This document shows, one piece after another, positions 7,411-16,026 of a stretch of 64,000 nucleotides of DNA (the stretch's first letter is position 1; each line of letters opens with the position of its first letter). Source of the stretch: PWXP01 sp040772845 (GTDB taxonomy: Bacteria > Planctomycetota > Planctomycetia > Pirellulales > Thermoguttaceae); assembly GCA_040772845.1 (NCBI GenBank), contig JAXGXG010000001.1, forward strand, positions 2,232,001 through 2,296,000, written 5' to 3'. The position numbers were made by a program, and so were the translations under genes. The notes beneath the pieces are model-generated. The model was given only the letters and a program-made list of their open reading frames with translations, did not search any database and was not told where the DNA came from.

Positions 7411-8127
7411 ATGGCACGCAAGAATCAACTCCGAGTCCAGCGAGCTGGCACGGTCATAAACGTGACCTCGAAGAAGCAGGAATCTGACATCATCAAGGCA
7501 CTGACTAAGGTCGTTGATTACCTGCAGACCAAGTTTGGGGCAAAGATCACCCTTGTGCATGAGAAGCAATGGCATCTTTGCAGGATCGTATCGGAGCTTC
7601 AGCATACATATCCTGATGTCGAGTTTCACTACCACTTCGACACGAGTTCTATCCGACCGGACGGAGGCATTCTCTACATCCAGGGACCTGACGGGGACGA
7701 TGTGACTTACCCCATACTGATTTCCGAAGTAAAAAATCAAGGCACCAATGATCTTAGGGCCAAGGAAGGGCTCCCGAAGCAAGCCAAGGGGAATGCGATT
7801 GAACGACTCGGAAAAAATCTCATCGGACTGCGTACTGCACTCATGCGAGAGAGTATATTCCCGTTCGTGTGCTTTGGGTATGGCTGTGATTTCGAGAGTG
7901 ATTCGTCAATCCTTGACCGGGTATCGGCGATGGCCATGTTTGGTAAGCTGAATACCACCTACTTGCACAACGAAGAACAGGGGAAATTCAATCGAGGCAG
8001 CTTCTACTTCCGTTCTCAGCGATGGACAGTCGCCGAGATGGTTGAGGTGATGAAGGACATCGCTGAGAGATCGGTCCTCTACTACTTCTCGAAGTACAAG
8101 GAGGACCATTTCCAGCGGAAACAATAG
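7411..8127 (+). CDS. EcoRI-family type II restriction endonuclease
   Basis: 238 aa from ATG 7411, preceded by GAAAGG. The block SSIRPDGGILYI...PILISEVKNQG carries the PD-(D/E)xK site: Asp84 in PDGG, Glu106 and Lys108 in SEVK, matching EcoRI Asp91, Glu111 and Lys113. GNAIER (127-132) reproduces the EcoRI recognition loop that contacts the inner AATT, and RESIFPFVCFGYG parallels the EcoRI strand that follows. I infer cleavage at a site containing AATT (EcoRI, RsrI and MunI are known examples). An upstream in-frame extension to 7216 overlaps the methyltransferase and is not used. The protein is somewhat shorter than EcoRI (about 277 aa). Confidence 0.92.
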   Translation: MARKNQLRVQRAGTVINVTSKKQESDIIKALTKVVDYLQTKFGAKITLVHEKQWHLCRIVSELQHTYPDVEFHYHFDTSSIRPDGGILYIQGPDGDDVTYPILISEVKNQGTNDLRAKEGLPKQAKGNAIERLGKNLIGLRTALMRESIFPFVCFGYGCDFESDSSILDRVSAMAMFGKLNTTYLHNEEQGKFNRGSFYFRSQRWTVAEMVEVMKDIAERSVLYYFSKYKEDHFQRKQ

Positions 8128-8216
8128 AACGGGACGGAAGGCACATGTACTTGGACGGGAGACACTGCCCCGCTCGTTCCTCGACACCACCCTACGGTTC
8201 GGACCGTTTCGGTTGT

Positions 8217-8255
8217 GGAGGTTACGGTCCTTATTGCCCTTGCACCTCAAACGGG
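8217..8255. repeat. 39-bp imperfect direct repeat, right flank of RM cassette
   Basis: Second copy of the 5988-6026 repeat. Here its right part is the genuine 3' end of the minus-strand gene 8231-12712, so the intact gene is the likely source of the duplicated piece. Confidence 0.75.
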
Positions 8256-11200
8256 ACGCTGGCGGTGGCGCCGGTGGCGATGTGGGTGGCGCGGAGGCGC
8301 CAGGCGCCGGGAGGATCGTTCAGGGCGGTGTCGAAGGAAAATGAAACTTGCGGCTGCCGGGTGAGTAGGTTCTGGCAGTAGTGCTTTACCACGACGCCCT
8401 TGGGGTCCAGAAGCTCGATACGCAGGCAGTGGACGCCGGCCGGGGTGTCTGACCCGGTTTCGATGGCGATGTTGAAACTGGCCGTTGCGCCACGCGCGAC
8501 CTTGGCCGCAGGTGGTGTGAGCTTGACGGCGGTTACCTCGTAGGGAAGCAGGGCGAATATCTTTGGATCGCCTGGCTCCAGTTCGGTCGCGACCGATTGC
8601 CCACGCCCGAGCGACTTCTTCGCACGCACGTCGTACAGCCAGGCAGCTTCTGGGAACTGGACGATCACCTGCTGCGGCGCAACACCGGCAACATGGTTAT
8701 CCTGTACGATCGAGACGTAACGGATGGCGTCGTTTTCTACGTCGGTGAGCCGGACGATCTCGCACGCAGGGACGTCCTTGCCGTCGGCCGTAACGCGTAC
8801 CTGCGGACGAACGCCGGCCCGTTGCAGCAGGCGTGCAGCCAGCTTGCAGACGGCCTCCGTATCGCCTGCACCGTGCAGGCTTACGTACCGGTCGATTGCC
8901 GTATTGAGCAGGACGGCCGAGCCCTTGCCTGCCTGATGGACGAGCACGGCAGGCGAGTCGCCGGCCGTGGCCCACGGTTTGGCGCCGGCCGGTTTGACGT
9001 CCTTGGCGAACGCCGTCAACGGCAGTTCGGACTGGAGTCCTTCCGCTTCGACGCGAATCGGCTCGTCGCCGGCCTTTTCGGGAAGACCGGTTCGCGCAAT
9101 GCCGAACAGTGCGTCCAGAAGGCCCGGCTGGACGAGCTGGCAGTGGTCGTCGAGCATGCCGGGCGCCGTATCGGCAATTACAAGCCCGCCGCCTTCGACG
9201 AACTTACGAATCGCCTCGGCTTCCGCCGGGCTGACGGCGGTCGAGGCCGGCATGAGCAGGACCTTGTACCTGTCGAGTTGCCCCTGCTCGATCTGCTCGT
9301 ACGATAACATGTCGTACTGCAGGCCGAGATCCTCGACCAGGTGGGCGAATCCCAACTGCGCCTGCGAATGGGTCCGCCCGGTAAGCGTTCCGGCATGGAC
9401 ACTGGCCTGACTGTAGTGAATCGCGATGCCGTCCTGCTCGCGCCGCGCGTGGAGCAGCAGCTTGCCGATTCCGCCCATAATCTCGGCGTGCGACTGCTGC
9501 ATCCACTGGAACTGGGGCGCGGCACGCAAGTCGGGCAGCAGCAGTGCGGGGCCCGTGTTGTAGCTGGTCCAATACCAACTGCTGTTGAACCCGTGTAACA
9601 GCAGGTCCCAGCCCAGGCGCTTGGCCGAAACCTCGTCGTAGTTCCCCGTGTGATTGTACCACGCGCCGGCAATCGCGCCGGGCTGCTTCCAGCTTCGCAA
9701 ATACTCGATCTGCGGGGGGCGGCATGCGTACACCTGCACCATGTCGCACGCTTGGCAAAGCTGGTAGAAGTCGTATCCATGCCAACTGTTTAGGCTGAAC
9801 ACGCCGTCGAACCCGACGCGTGCGCCGGGATCGGCCCGGCGGATGGCCTCGCGGCCGGTAGCATGGGCCTGGGTGAAGACCCGGTCCATATACATACGAT
9901 GGTCGGCCCATTGCGGCCAGTGCTCGGGTTGGTCTTTGACCTGGTCGAATGTGGCCGGTACCACATCATCCCAAGCGGCGAAGGTGGTTGCCCAGGCGGC
10001 GTTCAGCGCGTCGAGCGATCCGTAACGCTTTTCGAGTTCCGCACGAAACGCGGCCAGGCAGGTGGGCGAGGTGCAGACGTCGACGTTTCCATGCACCAGG
10101 TAGTTCTCGTCCCCCAGCGTGTAGGCAGGCGGGCCGAACGCCGCCGCACCGCCGGCCCGATCGGCCAGCCCGCTCGTCCAACTCTCCAGGTGCTTCGGGT
10201 CGGTAAGACACGGTCGGCGCGGGCCGGCATTGGCCTGGCTGGAACTGATGCGCGTGATGTACGGAATGCTGCGCAGACCGTAGCGCGCCGCGTTGCGGCA
10301 GGAGGCGGCGGCACGGAACGCATCGCCGCCGGTCAGGCCCGTGTTGTCGATCCAATCGACCCCGCCGCGGGCCAGCTCGCGATTGATGTAGTACCGGATG
10401 GCCTGATTCTCGCCATCACTCCAGACCAGGAAGTGAAAATCGTCTGCGGTTCGGTCCGGCACGCTGAACGTGCTAACGCACTGATCCTGCAACCGGTCGC
10501 CCTGGTAAAACCAGGCGCGAATCTCGTGCAACAAGGTCGCCGTTTGCGGCAGTTGGAGCTGGAATGCCGCCTGCGTACCGTTCGGCACAACCATCTGTCG
10601 GACAAGCTGCCGGCCCAAGGTATCGGTCACCATCAGATCGACGCGAGCGTCGGACACGCCCGCACTCAGTTCGACCGTACCGGCCAAGGTTCCGCCAGAC
10701 GCAGCGACCGCCTTCTCCAGCTTGAGCGCGGCAATGTGCGGCGCGTCGGCGCCCAGATCGACGTGGCCGGTGACCCAACCGAGTGTCTTGCCGTCTTGCT
10801 TGGCCCAAACACTCACCAGCCGCGGTCCCGTAGCCGGACCGGGCAGCGGCAGGAAGTGCCGGCTTTCGCCTTGCGGCAAGTCCAACGTCTGTTCCACCCG
10901 CAGGCGGAACCCGCGCGCCGGATCGTGGTCCATCAGTTCCAGCTTTGCGCCAGGTACGGCCTCCGAGGCGTGAACGATCACCTCGCCCGGCTTGTCGGCC
11001 AGACGGATGCGTACGGCCGGTTCGCGTTGGGCGGCCCAAAGGACGGCCGACGCGACCAGGCTATGGTAATAGTCGTAGTAGCCGAGCACATCCGGGTCTT
11101 CGTGGGTAACGCCCGGCGTAAGGCACAGTCGCCCGCCTGCATAGTTCAGCGCGAGCACGCGTCCTTTGCCGCAGCGGTAGGCGGTAGCGACGGGCCGGTT

Positions 11201-12712
11201 TTCGGCGACCATGCGATCCAGCGCCGGGAGTTTTGCCAGGGGAACGACGTCGGCCGGCCACTCGGCCGGCTCCACCGAGTCTTTCAATTCTGCGAGGAAC
11301 CCTTTGGCGGCCCCCAGCAAAATGAGCCCCGTACCGTTGTGGACCCGTTCGGCCAACTCGCTACGCAGTTGCTCGGGCATGAGCTTGGACTGGAAGCCGG
11401 TGAGAATCACGCAGTCGTTGGCCGCCCGCAGCTTTTCGGCCATTTCAAAGATGACGTCGGTCTCGTTCTTGCGCGGATAGCCATAGGTTTCGTAGGAGCC
11501 GTACAGGTAGAGCGAGCTCGGGTTCAGCAGGCTGTCGGCGGCCGAGACGGAGACGGTCTGATACTCGACGTCGAGCCGCTGGGCCAGTTCGACCGTTTCC
11601 CGCTGTTCCCACCGCGGGCCGATCACCAGCAACCGCACAGGCCCGCCGGCCAGCGGTTTGCCCCACGCGACGTGCGGCGTGACGACCGTGTCGGTCATCT
11701 GGTCGAAAGCCGTCGGCCGGCGCCGGGCTTCTGCCAGCCGTGCCACTTCCGCCACGCGTGCAGGCGTGAGTTCGGCGGCCGGGACCGGGCTGGCGAGCCA
11801 GTCGGTCTTGGCCAAGCGGGCGAGGTCCTTGGCGATCGTCGGGCCCGATTCGCTGAGGTACGCGCGGAGCGGCGCCGCCTCGCGCTGCGGCGTGAAGTCC
11901 CAAACACCCACCGTAATGGTGCGAACGCCCGGCTTGCCCTTCAGCCGTGTGCTTACGTTGTAAGTTCCCAGGCCCACGACGGCCGATTCGAGTTCCTCTG
12001 GTACGTAGACTACGCCACACGGGCCGGCCGAGGTCTTCACGTTCTGCAGCAGCTCGTCGTAGAAGAGCACCCAGGGTTCTTCGGCCGTATCCAAAACCAC
12101 GGTGGCCGGCGCTTCCGCCTGGCGCGTGGCGGTTGCCAGTCGGCGATCTCGCGGCTGGTTGAAGCTTTGCGGGTAGGCGCTCAGCCTCATTTCGAGCCGT
12201 TCGGCCTTGGTTTCCGGCGCGAGGGCAAGCTGCAAGATTAGCTTATCGTCGCGGCCCCGCAGCAGGATTCGCAGGAAGACGGGCCCTTTGGGCGTGGCCC
12301 ATGTACCTTCCAGCAAGGTGTCGGGGCCGAACCGGCGTACTTCTCGGAACGTGGCCGGAATGTCATGAAGACTCATGCCGTCCACCTGGATCGAGAGAAA
12401 CGACTGGTAATACCAGTTCGCCTGGGCCGGCGACGACATTCCAAGCGTGAGGTGTTTGGCCCGGAACTCGTGCGACTGCAACGTACACTTGCCCGGCGGA
12501 GTTCCGTCAGGGATGTCGATTGCGTAGTTCAGCCCGTAGGCCGCCAGATTATTGACGAAGCGGAACTCCTGCTTCAACGACTTGCCCGAGTCGTTCTTTT
12601 CCCATCCGCCGCGAACCGTCAGCAGCGCATCGACCGACTCGGCCCGCGCGCCGCCGGACAGAAGCGTTGCGAGCAAACCTGCAGCAAGAGTCGCGTATCG
12701 CATCCCGAGCAT
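8231..12712 (-). CDS. Large secreted GH42-like (beta-galactosidase-like) protein
   Basis: 1493 aa when started at ATG 12712, which has AGGAGAA upstream and is directly followed by a signal peptide (MLGMRYATLAAGLLATLLSG, ARA-E). The N-terminal half is beta-rich and contains a ThuA/glutaminase-like segment (RLLVIGPRWEQRETVEL). The region around TLGDENYLVHG and CTSPTCLAAFRAELEKRYGSLDALNAAWAT is typical of GH42-type barrels, with the Glu of GDEN as candidate acid/base. A GATase-like domain follows (YKVLLMPASTAVSPAEAEAIRKFVEGGG), as in the GH42 trimerisation domain, then C-terminal beta domains. I infer an exported polysaccharide-active enzyme; the substrate is not visible. Its 3' end is duplicated at 5988-6026. 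Confidence 0.75.
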   Translation of the reverse strand: MLGMRYATLAAGLLATLLSGGARAESVDALLTVRGGWEKNDSGKSLKQEFRFVNNLAAYGLNYAIDIPDGTPPGKCTLQSHEFRAKHLTLGMSSPAQANWYYQSFLSIQVDGMSLHDIPATFREVRRFGPDTLLEGTWATPKGPVFLRILLRGRDDKLILQLALAPETKAERLEMRLSAYPQSFNQPRDRRLATATRQAEAPATVVLDTAEEPWVLFYDELLQNVKTSAGPCGVVYVPEELESAVVGLGTYNVSTRLKGKPGVRTITVGVWDFTPQREAAPLRAYLSESGPTIAKDLARLAKTDWLASPVPAAELTPARVAEVARLAEARRRPTAFDQMTDTVVTPHVAWGKPLAGGPVRLLVIGPRWEQRETVELAQRLDVEYQTVSVSAADSLLNPSSLYLYGSYETYGYPRKNETDVIFEMAEKLRAANDCVILTGFQSKLMPEQLRSELAERVHNGTGLILLGAAKGFLAELKDSVEPAEWPADVVPLAKLPALDRMVAENRPVATAYRCGKGRVLALNYAGGRLCLTPGVTHEDPDVLGYYDYYHSLVASAVLWAAQREPAVRIRLADKPGEVIVHASEAVPGAKLELMDHDPARGFRLRVEQTLDLPQGESRHFLPLPGPATGPRLVSVWAKQDGKTLGWVTGHVDLGADAPHIAALKLEKAVAASGGTLAGTVELSAGVSDARVDLMVTDTLGRQLVRQMVVPNGTQAAFQLQLPQTATLLHEIRAWFYQGDRLQDQCVSTFSVPDRTADDFHFLVWSDGENQAIRYYINRELARGGVDWIDNTGLTGGDAFRAAASCRNAARYGLRSIPYITRISSSQANAGPRRPCLTDPKHLESWTSGLADRAGGAAAFGPPAYTLGDENYLVHGNVDVCTSPTCLAAFRAELEKRYGSLDALNAAWATTFAAWDDVVPATFDQVKDQPEHWPQWADHRMYMDRVFTQAHATGREAIRRADPGARVGFDGVFSLNSWHGYDFYQLCQACDMVQVYACRPPQIEYLRSWKQPGAIAGAWYNHTGNYDEVSAKRLGWDLLLHGFNSSWYWTSYNTGPALLLPDLRAAPQFQWMQQSHAEIMGGIGKLLLHARREQDGIAIHYSQASVHAGTLTGRTHSQAQLGFAHLVEDLGLQYDMLSYEQIEQGQLDRYKVLLMPASTAVSPAEAEAIRKFVEGGGLVIADTAPGMLDDHCQLVQPGLLDALFGIARTGLPEKAGDEPIRVEAEGLQSELPLTAFAKDVKPAGAKPWATAGDSPAVLVHQAGKGSAVLLNTAIDRYVSLHGAGDTEAVCKLAARLLQRAGVRPQVRVTADGKDVPACEIVRLTDVENDAIRYVSIVQDNHVAGVAPQQVIVQFPEAAWLYDVRAKKSLGRGQSVATELEPGDPKIFALLPYEVTAVKLTPPAAKVARGATASFNIAIETGSDTPAGVHCLRIELLDPKGVVVKHYCQNLLTRQPQVSFSFDTALNDPPGAWRLRATHIATGATASVPFEVQGQ

Positions 12713-13241
12713 GACGTCTTCTCCTAAATGGCTGGAGGTCGTGGGGCAACGCAAAGCAATGCTCAGAAATAATCGTTCCGTAGCCACTGCTTGTGTGGAA
12801 CGGTTCCTGAGCTGCAAACGCCCAGATATTTCTCAACGCCGTCCAGACTACAATACGAACAACTGGGCAGCAAGACACGATCGTACTGCCCGGCACAACG
12901 CTGAGTTTCCGCACCAGCAACGCGGGGGCGTGGACGGCCATCGGCGCCGCGCGTTTGATCGTCCCCGAACCGTCCGCGGCGATCATGCTTCTCGCGCTTG
13001 CCTGCGTTGCTCTCGTACGCCGCAAGCGATAACGCAAGAGTAGCTTCAGCATTTCGATTTGCCGAGAATTCGCGGTTCTTTGGTGGGTCTCGTTCCTCCC
13101 GACTTCCCCTGGAAGCAGCGCGCTGGCCGGAAACAGCGCGCACCGGTTCGTCTGGGAGGAACAACTGGCCATCGACCAGCGATCGCCCTTCCTAAGCTAC
13201 GCCGTTTACGCAGTCTCTAAAAACGGCTCCTGACCCCTTTT
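12713..13241. other. Intergenic stretch with a PEP-CTERM gene relic
   Basis: Between two minus-strand genes. It contains the plus-strand relic at 12811-13032; the rest shows no gene or motif I can support. Confidence 0.6.
12811..13032 (+). pseudogene. 3' relic of a PEP-CTERM protein gene
   Basis: The plus frame is open from just after a TGA at 12808 to a TAA at 13030-13032 and encodes about 73 residues with no start codon. The end is a complete PEP-CTERM sorting tail: the VPEP motif (LIVPEPSA), a hydrophobic helix (AIMLLALACVALV) and the basic terminus RRKR. Before it comes a beta-like segment (IVLPGTTLSFRTSNAGAW). Stops in the same frame upstream and the lack of an ATG show that the 5' part of the gene has been lost. 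Confidence 0.7.
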
Positions 13242-14549
13242 TCAGCCCAGGCGGGTGATGCCGGGGGTGGGGATGGGGTAGATGCCGTTGGCGTCGGGTA
13301 CGATGGGGGGCTTCATGTCGAAGCTGACTTCTTCGGGGCCGGCGAGCCATGGCGACTGGATGGCGTCGTCCCAGGTGATGCGCTGGCCGGTGTAGGCGAC
13401 CATCGTGCCCAGGATGCCGATCATCGTGCTGTTGATCATGTACGCGCCGTTGTTGATGGGTTTGCCATCGCGAATGGCGCTGAACAGGGCGGCGTGCTCA
13501 GCGTCGTACATGTTGCAGTTGGGGCCTTCGTACCGCCAGGGATTCTCGCCCTCGATCTGGCCCTTGATCACGTTGCAGTAGCCCTTCGTTCCGAAGATGT
13601 GGTCGGAGGTCTCGTTATGGCAACCGTTCTGCGCCCGGCCGAAACCGAACAGCCGTACGTTGTTGTCGTATTCGAAGACGATGGCGTTGTGGTCGAATAC
13701 GTCGCCGAACACGGGGCCGACGCTCGCTGCCCGGCCGCCCACGCCGTATGCGGCCACCGGCGGCTTGTCGCCCAGCGCCCACGCGCCCTTGTCGAAGCTA
13801 TGGACGAGCGACTGGAGGATGTCGTCGCCGGAAAGCCAGCAGAAGTGATACCAGTTGCGGAACTGGTACTCGGTTTCGTCCCATTCCGGCTGCCGCTCAA
13901 CCAGCCGGTAGGGCGTGCGGAGATAGTTCTCCTGCACCGTAACGACGTCGCCGATCGCGCCGTCGAGCACGCGTTTCATGGTTTCCTGGACACCGGTGTG
14001 ATAGCGCCAGCACAGGCCGGAAACGACGCAAAGCCCCTTCTTCTCGGCCTCCTGATAGGCGGCCGTCGCCACCTTGATGCCGGGCGGGTCGATGGCGTGC
14101 GGCTTCTCGATGAACACATGCTTGCCGGCCGCAATCGCCTCCTTCAAATACTGCGGATGGAACTTCGAGGCGCAGGCGATCAACACGACATCCGAAGCCT
14201 CGATCACGCCCTTGTAGCCGTCGAGGCCGACGAGGCAATGGTCGTCGTCCACCTGCACCCGATCGCCGTGAATCTTGGCAATGCGGTCGCGACTGCCCTT
14301 CACGTACGGTTCGAACAGATCGGCCATGGCGACCAGGCGAGCGCCGGGATCGGCGTTCAGGGCATTGACGGCGGCGCCTGACCCACGGCCGCCGCAACCG
14401 ATCAGGCCGACCTTGATCACATCGTCTCCGGCGGCATGGGCGCCGCGGGCAAGCGACAATCCCAACCCGGCGGCTGCGGCCGTACCGGCGGAAAGCTTAA
14501 GGAACTCGCGACGGGAAGGGGCCTTCGCACTGAAACTCTTGGGCGTCAT
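13242..14549 (-). CDS. Tat-exported Gfo/Idh/MocA-family oxidoreductase
   Basis: 435 aa from ATG 14549 (AGGAG eight bases upstream); a start seven codons earlier is possible. The N-terminus carries a twin-arginine signal (SRREFLKLSAG, then a hydrophobic stretch and AHA). The NAD(P)-binding motif VGLIGCGGRGSG follows at about residue 46, and the family EKP motif (FIEKPHAIDPPG) comes later. The family oxidises or reduces sugars, inositols and related substrates. Such Tat-exported members are numerous in planctomycetes, usually with unknown substrate. Folded export suggests the cofactor is bound before transport. Confidence 0.88.
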   Translation of the reverse strand: MTPKSFSAKAPSRREFLKLSAGTAAAAGLGLSLARGAHAAGDDVIKVGLIGCGGRGSGAAVNALNADPGARLVAMADLFEPYVKGSRDRIAKIHGDRVQVDDDHCLVGLDGYKGVIEASDVVLIACASKFHPQYLKEAIAAGKHVFIEKPHAIDPPGIKVATAAYQEAEKKGLCVVSGLCWRYHTGVQETMKRVLDGAIGDVVTVQENYLRTPYRLVERQPEWDETEYQFRNWYHFCWLSGDDILQSLVHSFDKGAWALGDKPPVAAYGVGGRAASVGPVFGDVFDHNAIVFEYDNNVRLFGFGRAQNGCHNETSDHIFGTKGYCNVIKGQIEGENPWRYEGPNCNMYDAEHAALFSAIRDGKPINNGAYMINSTMIGILGTMVAYTGQRITWDDAIQSPWLAGPEEVSFDMKPPIVPDANGIYPIPTPGITRLG

Positions 14550-14883
14550 AGCTTCGCTCCTGCAATGCATGGTGGGTTGTGTGCCGCCGCAAGAGGGGAT
14601 ACTCGGCGGCCGGTAAGTTCTCTGTCATTATGCCGTTGCGCCACGGCCGGTGTCAATCGTGCAAGGGCGAGACGGAAGGCAACGGGGGCAGCAGCGGACT
14701 TGCACGGCCGACAAGTAGAGACGGCCTGAAGGCGGAACTACGAACTGCCATGCATCTGGAAACGGAAGCAGGAGACTTCACGTCGATAGAGAGTCGCACC
14801 ACGCACGCGTGCGATCCTGGACACGATCGCCCTTGGCTGATAGGATGTGCCCGATTGGCAACCGTCCTGATGGAGACACCTCG
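14550..14883. other. Divergent intergenic region
   Basis: Separates the minus-strand oxidoreductase and the plus-strand peptidase, so it should hold both promoters. I see no convincing consensus pair, repeat or small gene. Confidence 0.4.
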
Positions 14884-16026
14884 ATGCCGATCTCAGATGC
14901 AACGGTCGATCGGCTTCTGGCAAGGGCGATTGCCATCCAGCAGGTGGCGGCGCCGACGTTCGGCGAATCGGCCCGGGCGCGGGTTGTCTACAATGCCTTC
15001 CTCGAAGCCGGCCTGCTCGACGTGGTTATGGACGAGATGCACAATGTCTACGGCCGCCTGCCCGGCACAGATGGCGGCCATGCCCTTGTGCTGAGCGCGC
15101 ATCTGGACACGGTTTTTGCCGCCGATGCCGATCTGAGCGTTACGCGAACCGCAGACCGCATAGCCGGCCCAGGCATTGCCGACAATTCGCTTGCCGTCGC
15201 CGCGCTGGTCGAGTTGCCCCGCCTGCTCGAACAGACGCACCTCCGTCCGGTACACGATCTCTGGCTGGTCGCCAATGTTTGCGAGGAAGGACAGGGCGAC
15301 CTGCGAGGAATGCGCGCGGTCATGGACCGTTTCGGCCACGGGCCGCTCGCCTGGATCGTATTGGAAGGCGGACTGCTGGGGCATGTATGCTTTCGGGGTG
15401 TCGGATCGCAGCGGTATCGCGTTCTCGTTCGCACGGAGGGCGGGCATAGCTGGTTCGACTACGGCCGCCCCAGCGCCGTGCATCTGCTGGCCGATCTTGC
15501 ACACCGGATCGCCCAGACTCCCGTGCCGGTTCAGCCGAAGACGACGCTGAACGTCGGCGTGATCGAAGGAGGAACCTCGGTCAATACGATCGCGGCAAGC
15601 GCCTCGCTGCTTCTGGACCTGCGGTCCGAGTGCCCCAAGGCCCTGCACAATCTGATCGCCGCAGTGGAACGCCTGCGAGATGCGTTCTCGCCCGAAGGCG
15701 CCGAGGTGACGTGGGAGTTGATCGGGCAGCGGCCGGCAGGCGGTCTTCCGGCGGACCATCCTTTGGTTACGTGTGCAACGGCCGCGCTGGAGAATACCGG
15801 ATTCCCGGCGAACGACATCGACCTGTCGCCTGCCTCGACCGATGCGAACGCGCCGCTGGCCGCCGGTTGTCCGGCCGTGTGTATCGGGCTGGCCCGGGGG
15901 CACAATCTTCATCGTACGGACGAATACCTCGAGACGGGCGAAGTCGGTCTTGGCCTGGCCCAGCTACTATCGCTGGTTGCGAAACTCCAGGAGCCGCCAT
16001 GGGAAACACGGCAACAGACAAGCTGA
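14884..16026 (+). CDS. M20-family metallopeptidase
   Basis: 380 aa from ATG 14884 (TGGAG upstream). Di-zinc ligands of the M20/PepT-like fold are visible: SAHLDTVF (His73), the bridging Asp of GPGIADNS (Asp100), the catalytic and ligand Glu pair in NVCEEGQGD (134-135), STDANAP and a C-terminal GHNLHRTDEY histidine. The insert TEGGHSWFDYGRPSA is the dimerisation (lid) domain start. No signal peptide, so a cytosolic aminopeptidase or amidohydrolase. The gene overlaps the following permease by 28 bases, suggesting uptake and hydrolysis of the same compound class, probably a small peptide or acylated amino acid. Confidence 0.85.
   Translation: MPISDATVDRLLARAIAIQQVAAPTFGESARARVVYNAFLEAGLLDVVMDEMHNVYGRLPGTDGGHALVLSAHLDTVFAADADLSVTRTADRIAGPGIADNSLAVAALVELPRLLEQTHLRPVHDLWLVANVCEEGQGDLRGMRAVMDRFGHGPLAWIVLEGGLLGHVCFRGVGSQRYRVLVRTEGGHSWFDYGRPSAVHLLADLAHRIAQTPVPVQPKTTLNVGVIEGGTSVNTIAASASLLLDLRSECPKALHNLIAAVERLRDAFSPEGAEVTWELIGQRPAGGLPADHPLVTCATAALENTGFPANDIDLSPASTDANAPLAAGCPAVCIGLARGHNLHRTDEYLETGEVGLGLAQLLSLVAKLQEPPWETRQQTS

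Noticed and set aside
4778..8255. Integration of the vapBC-RM island at the tRNA-Leu 3' end
   Set aside because: The island is on the 5' side of the tRNA, no integrase is present and no copy of the tRNA 3' end is found at the far side.
9863..12241. 792-codon open frame on the plus strand
   Set aside because: Antisense to the clear secreted GH42-like gene; composition is Arg/Gly/Ala-rich as expected of a mirror frame in high-GC DNA.
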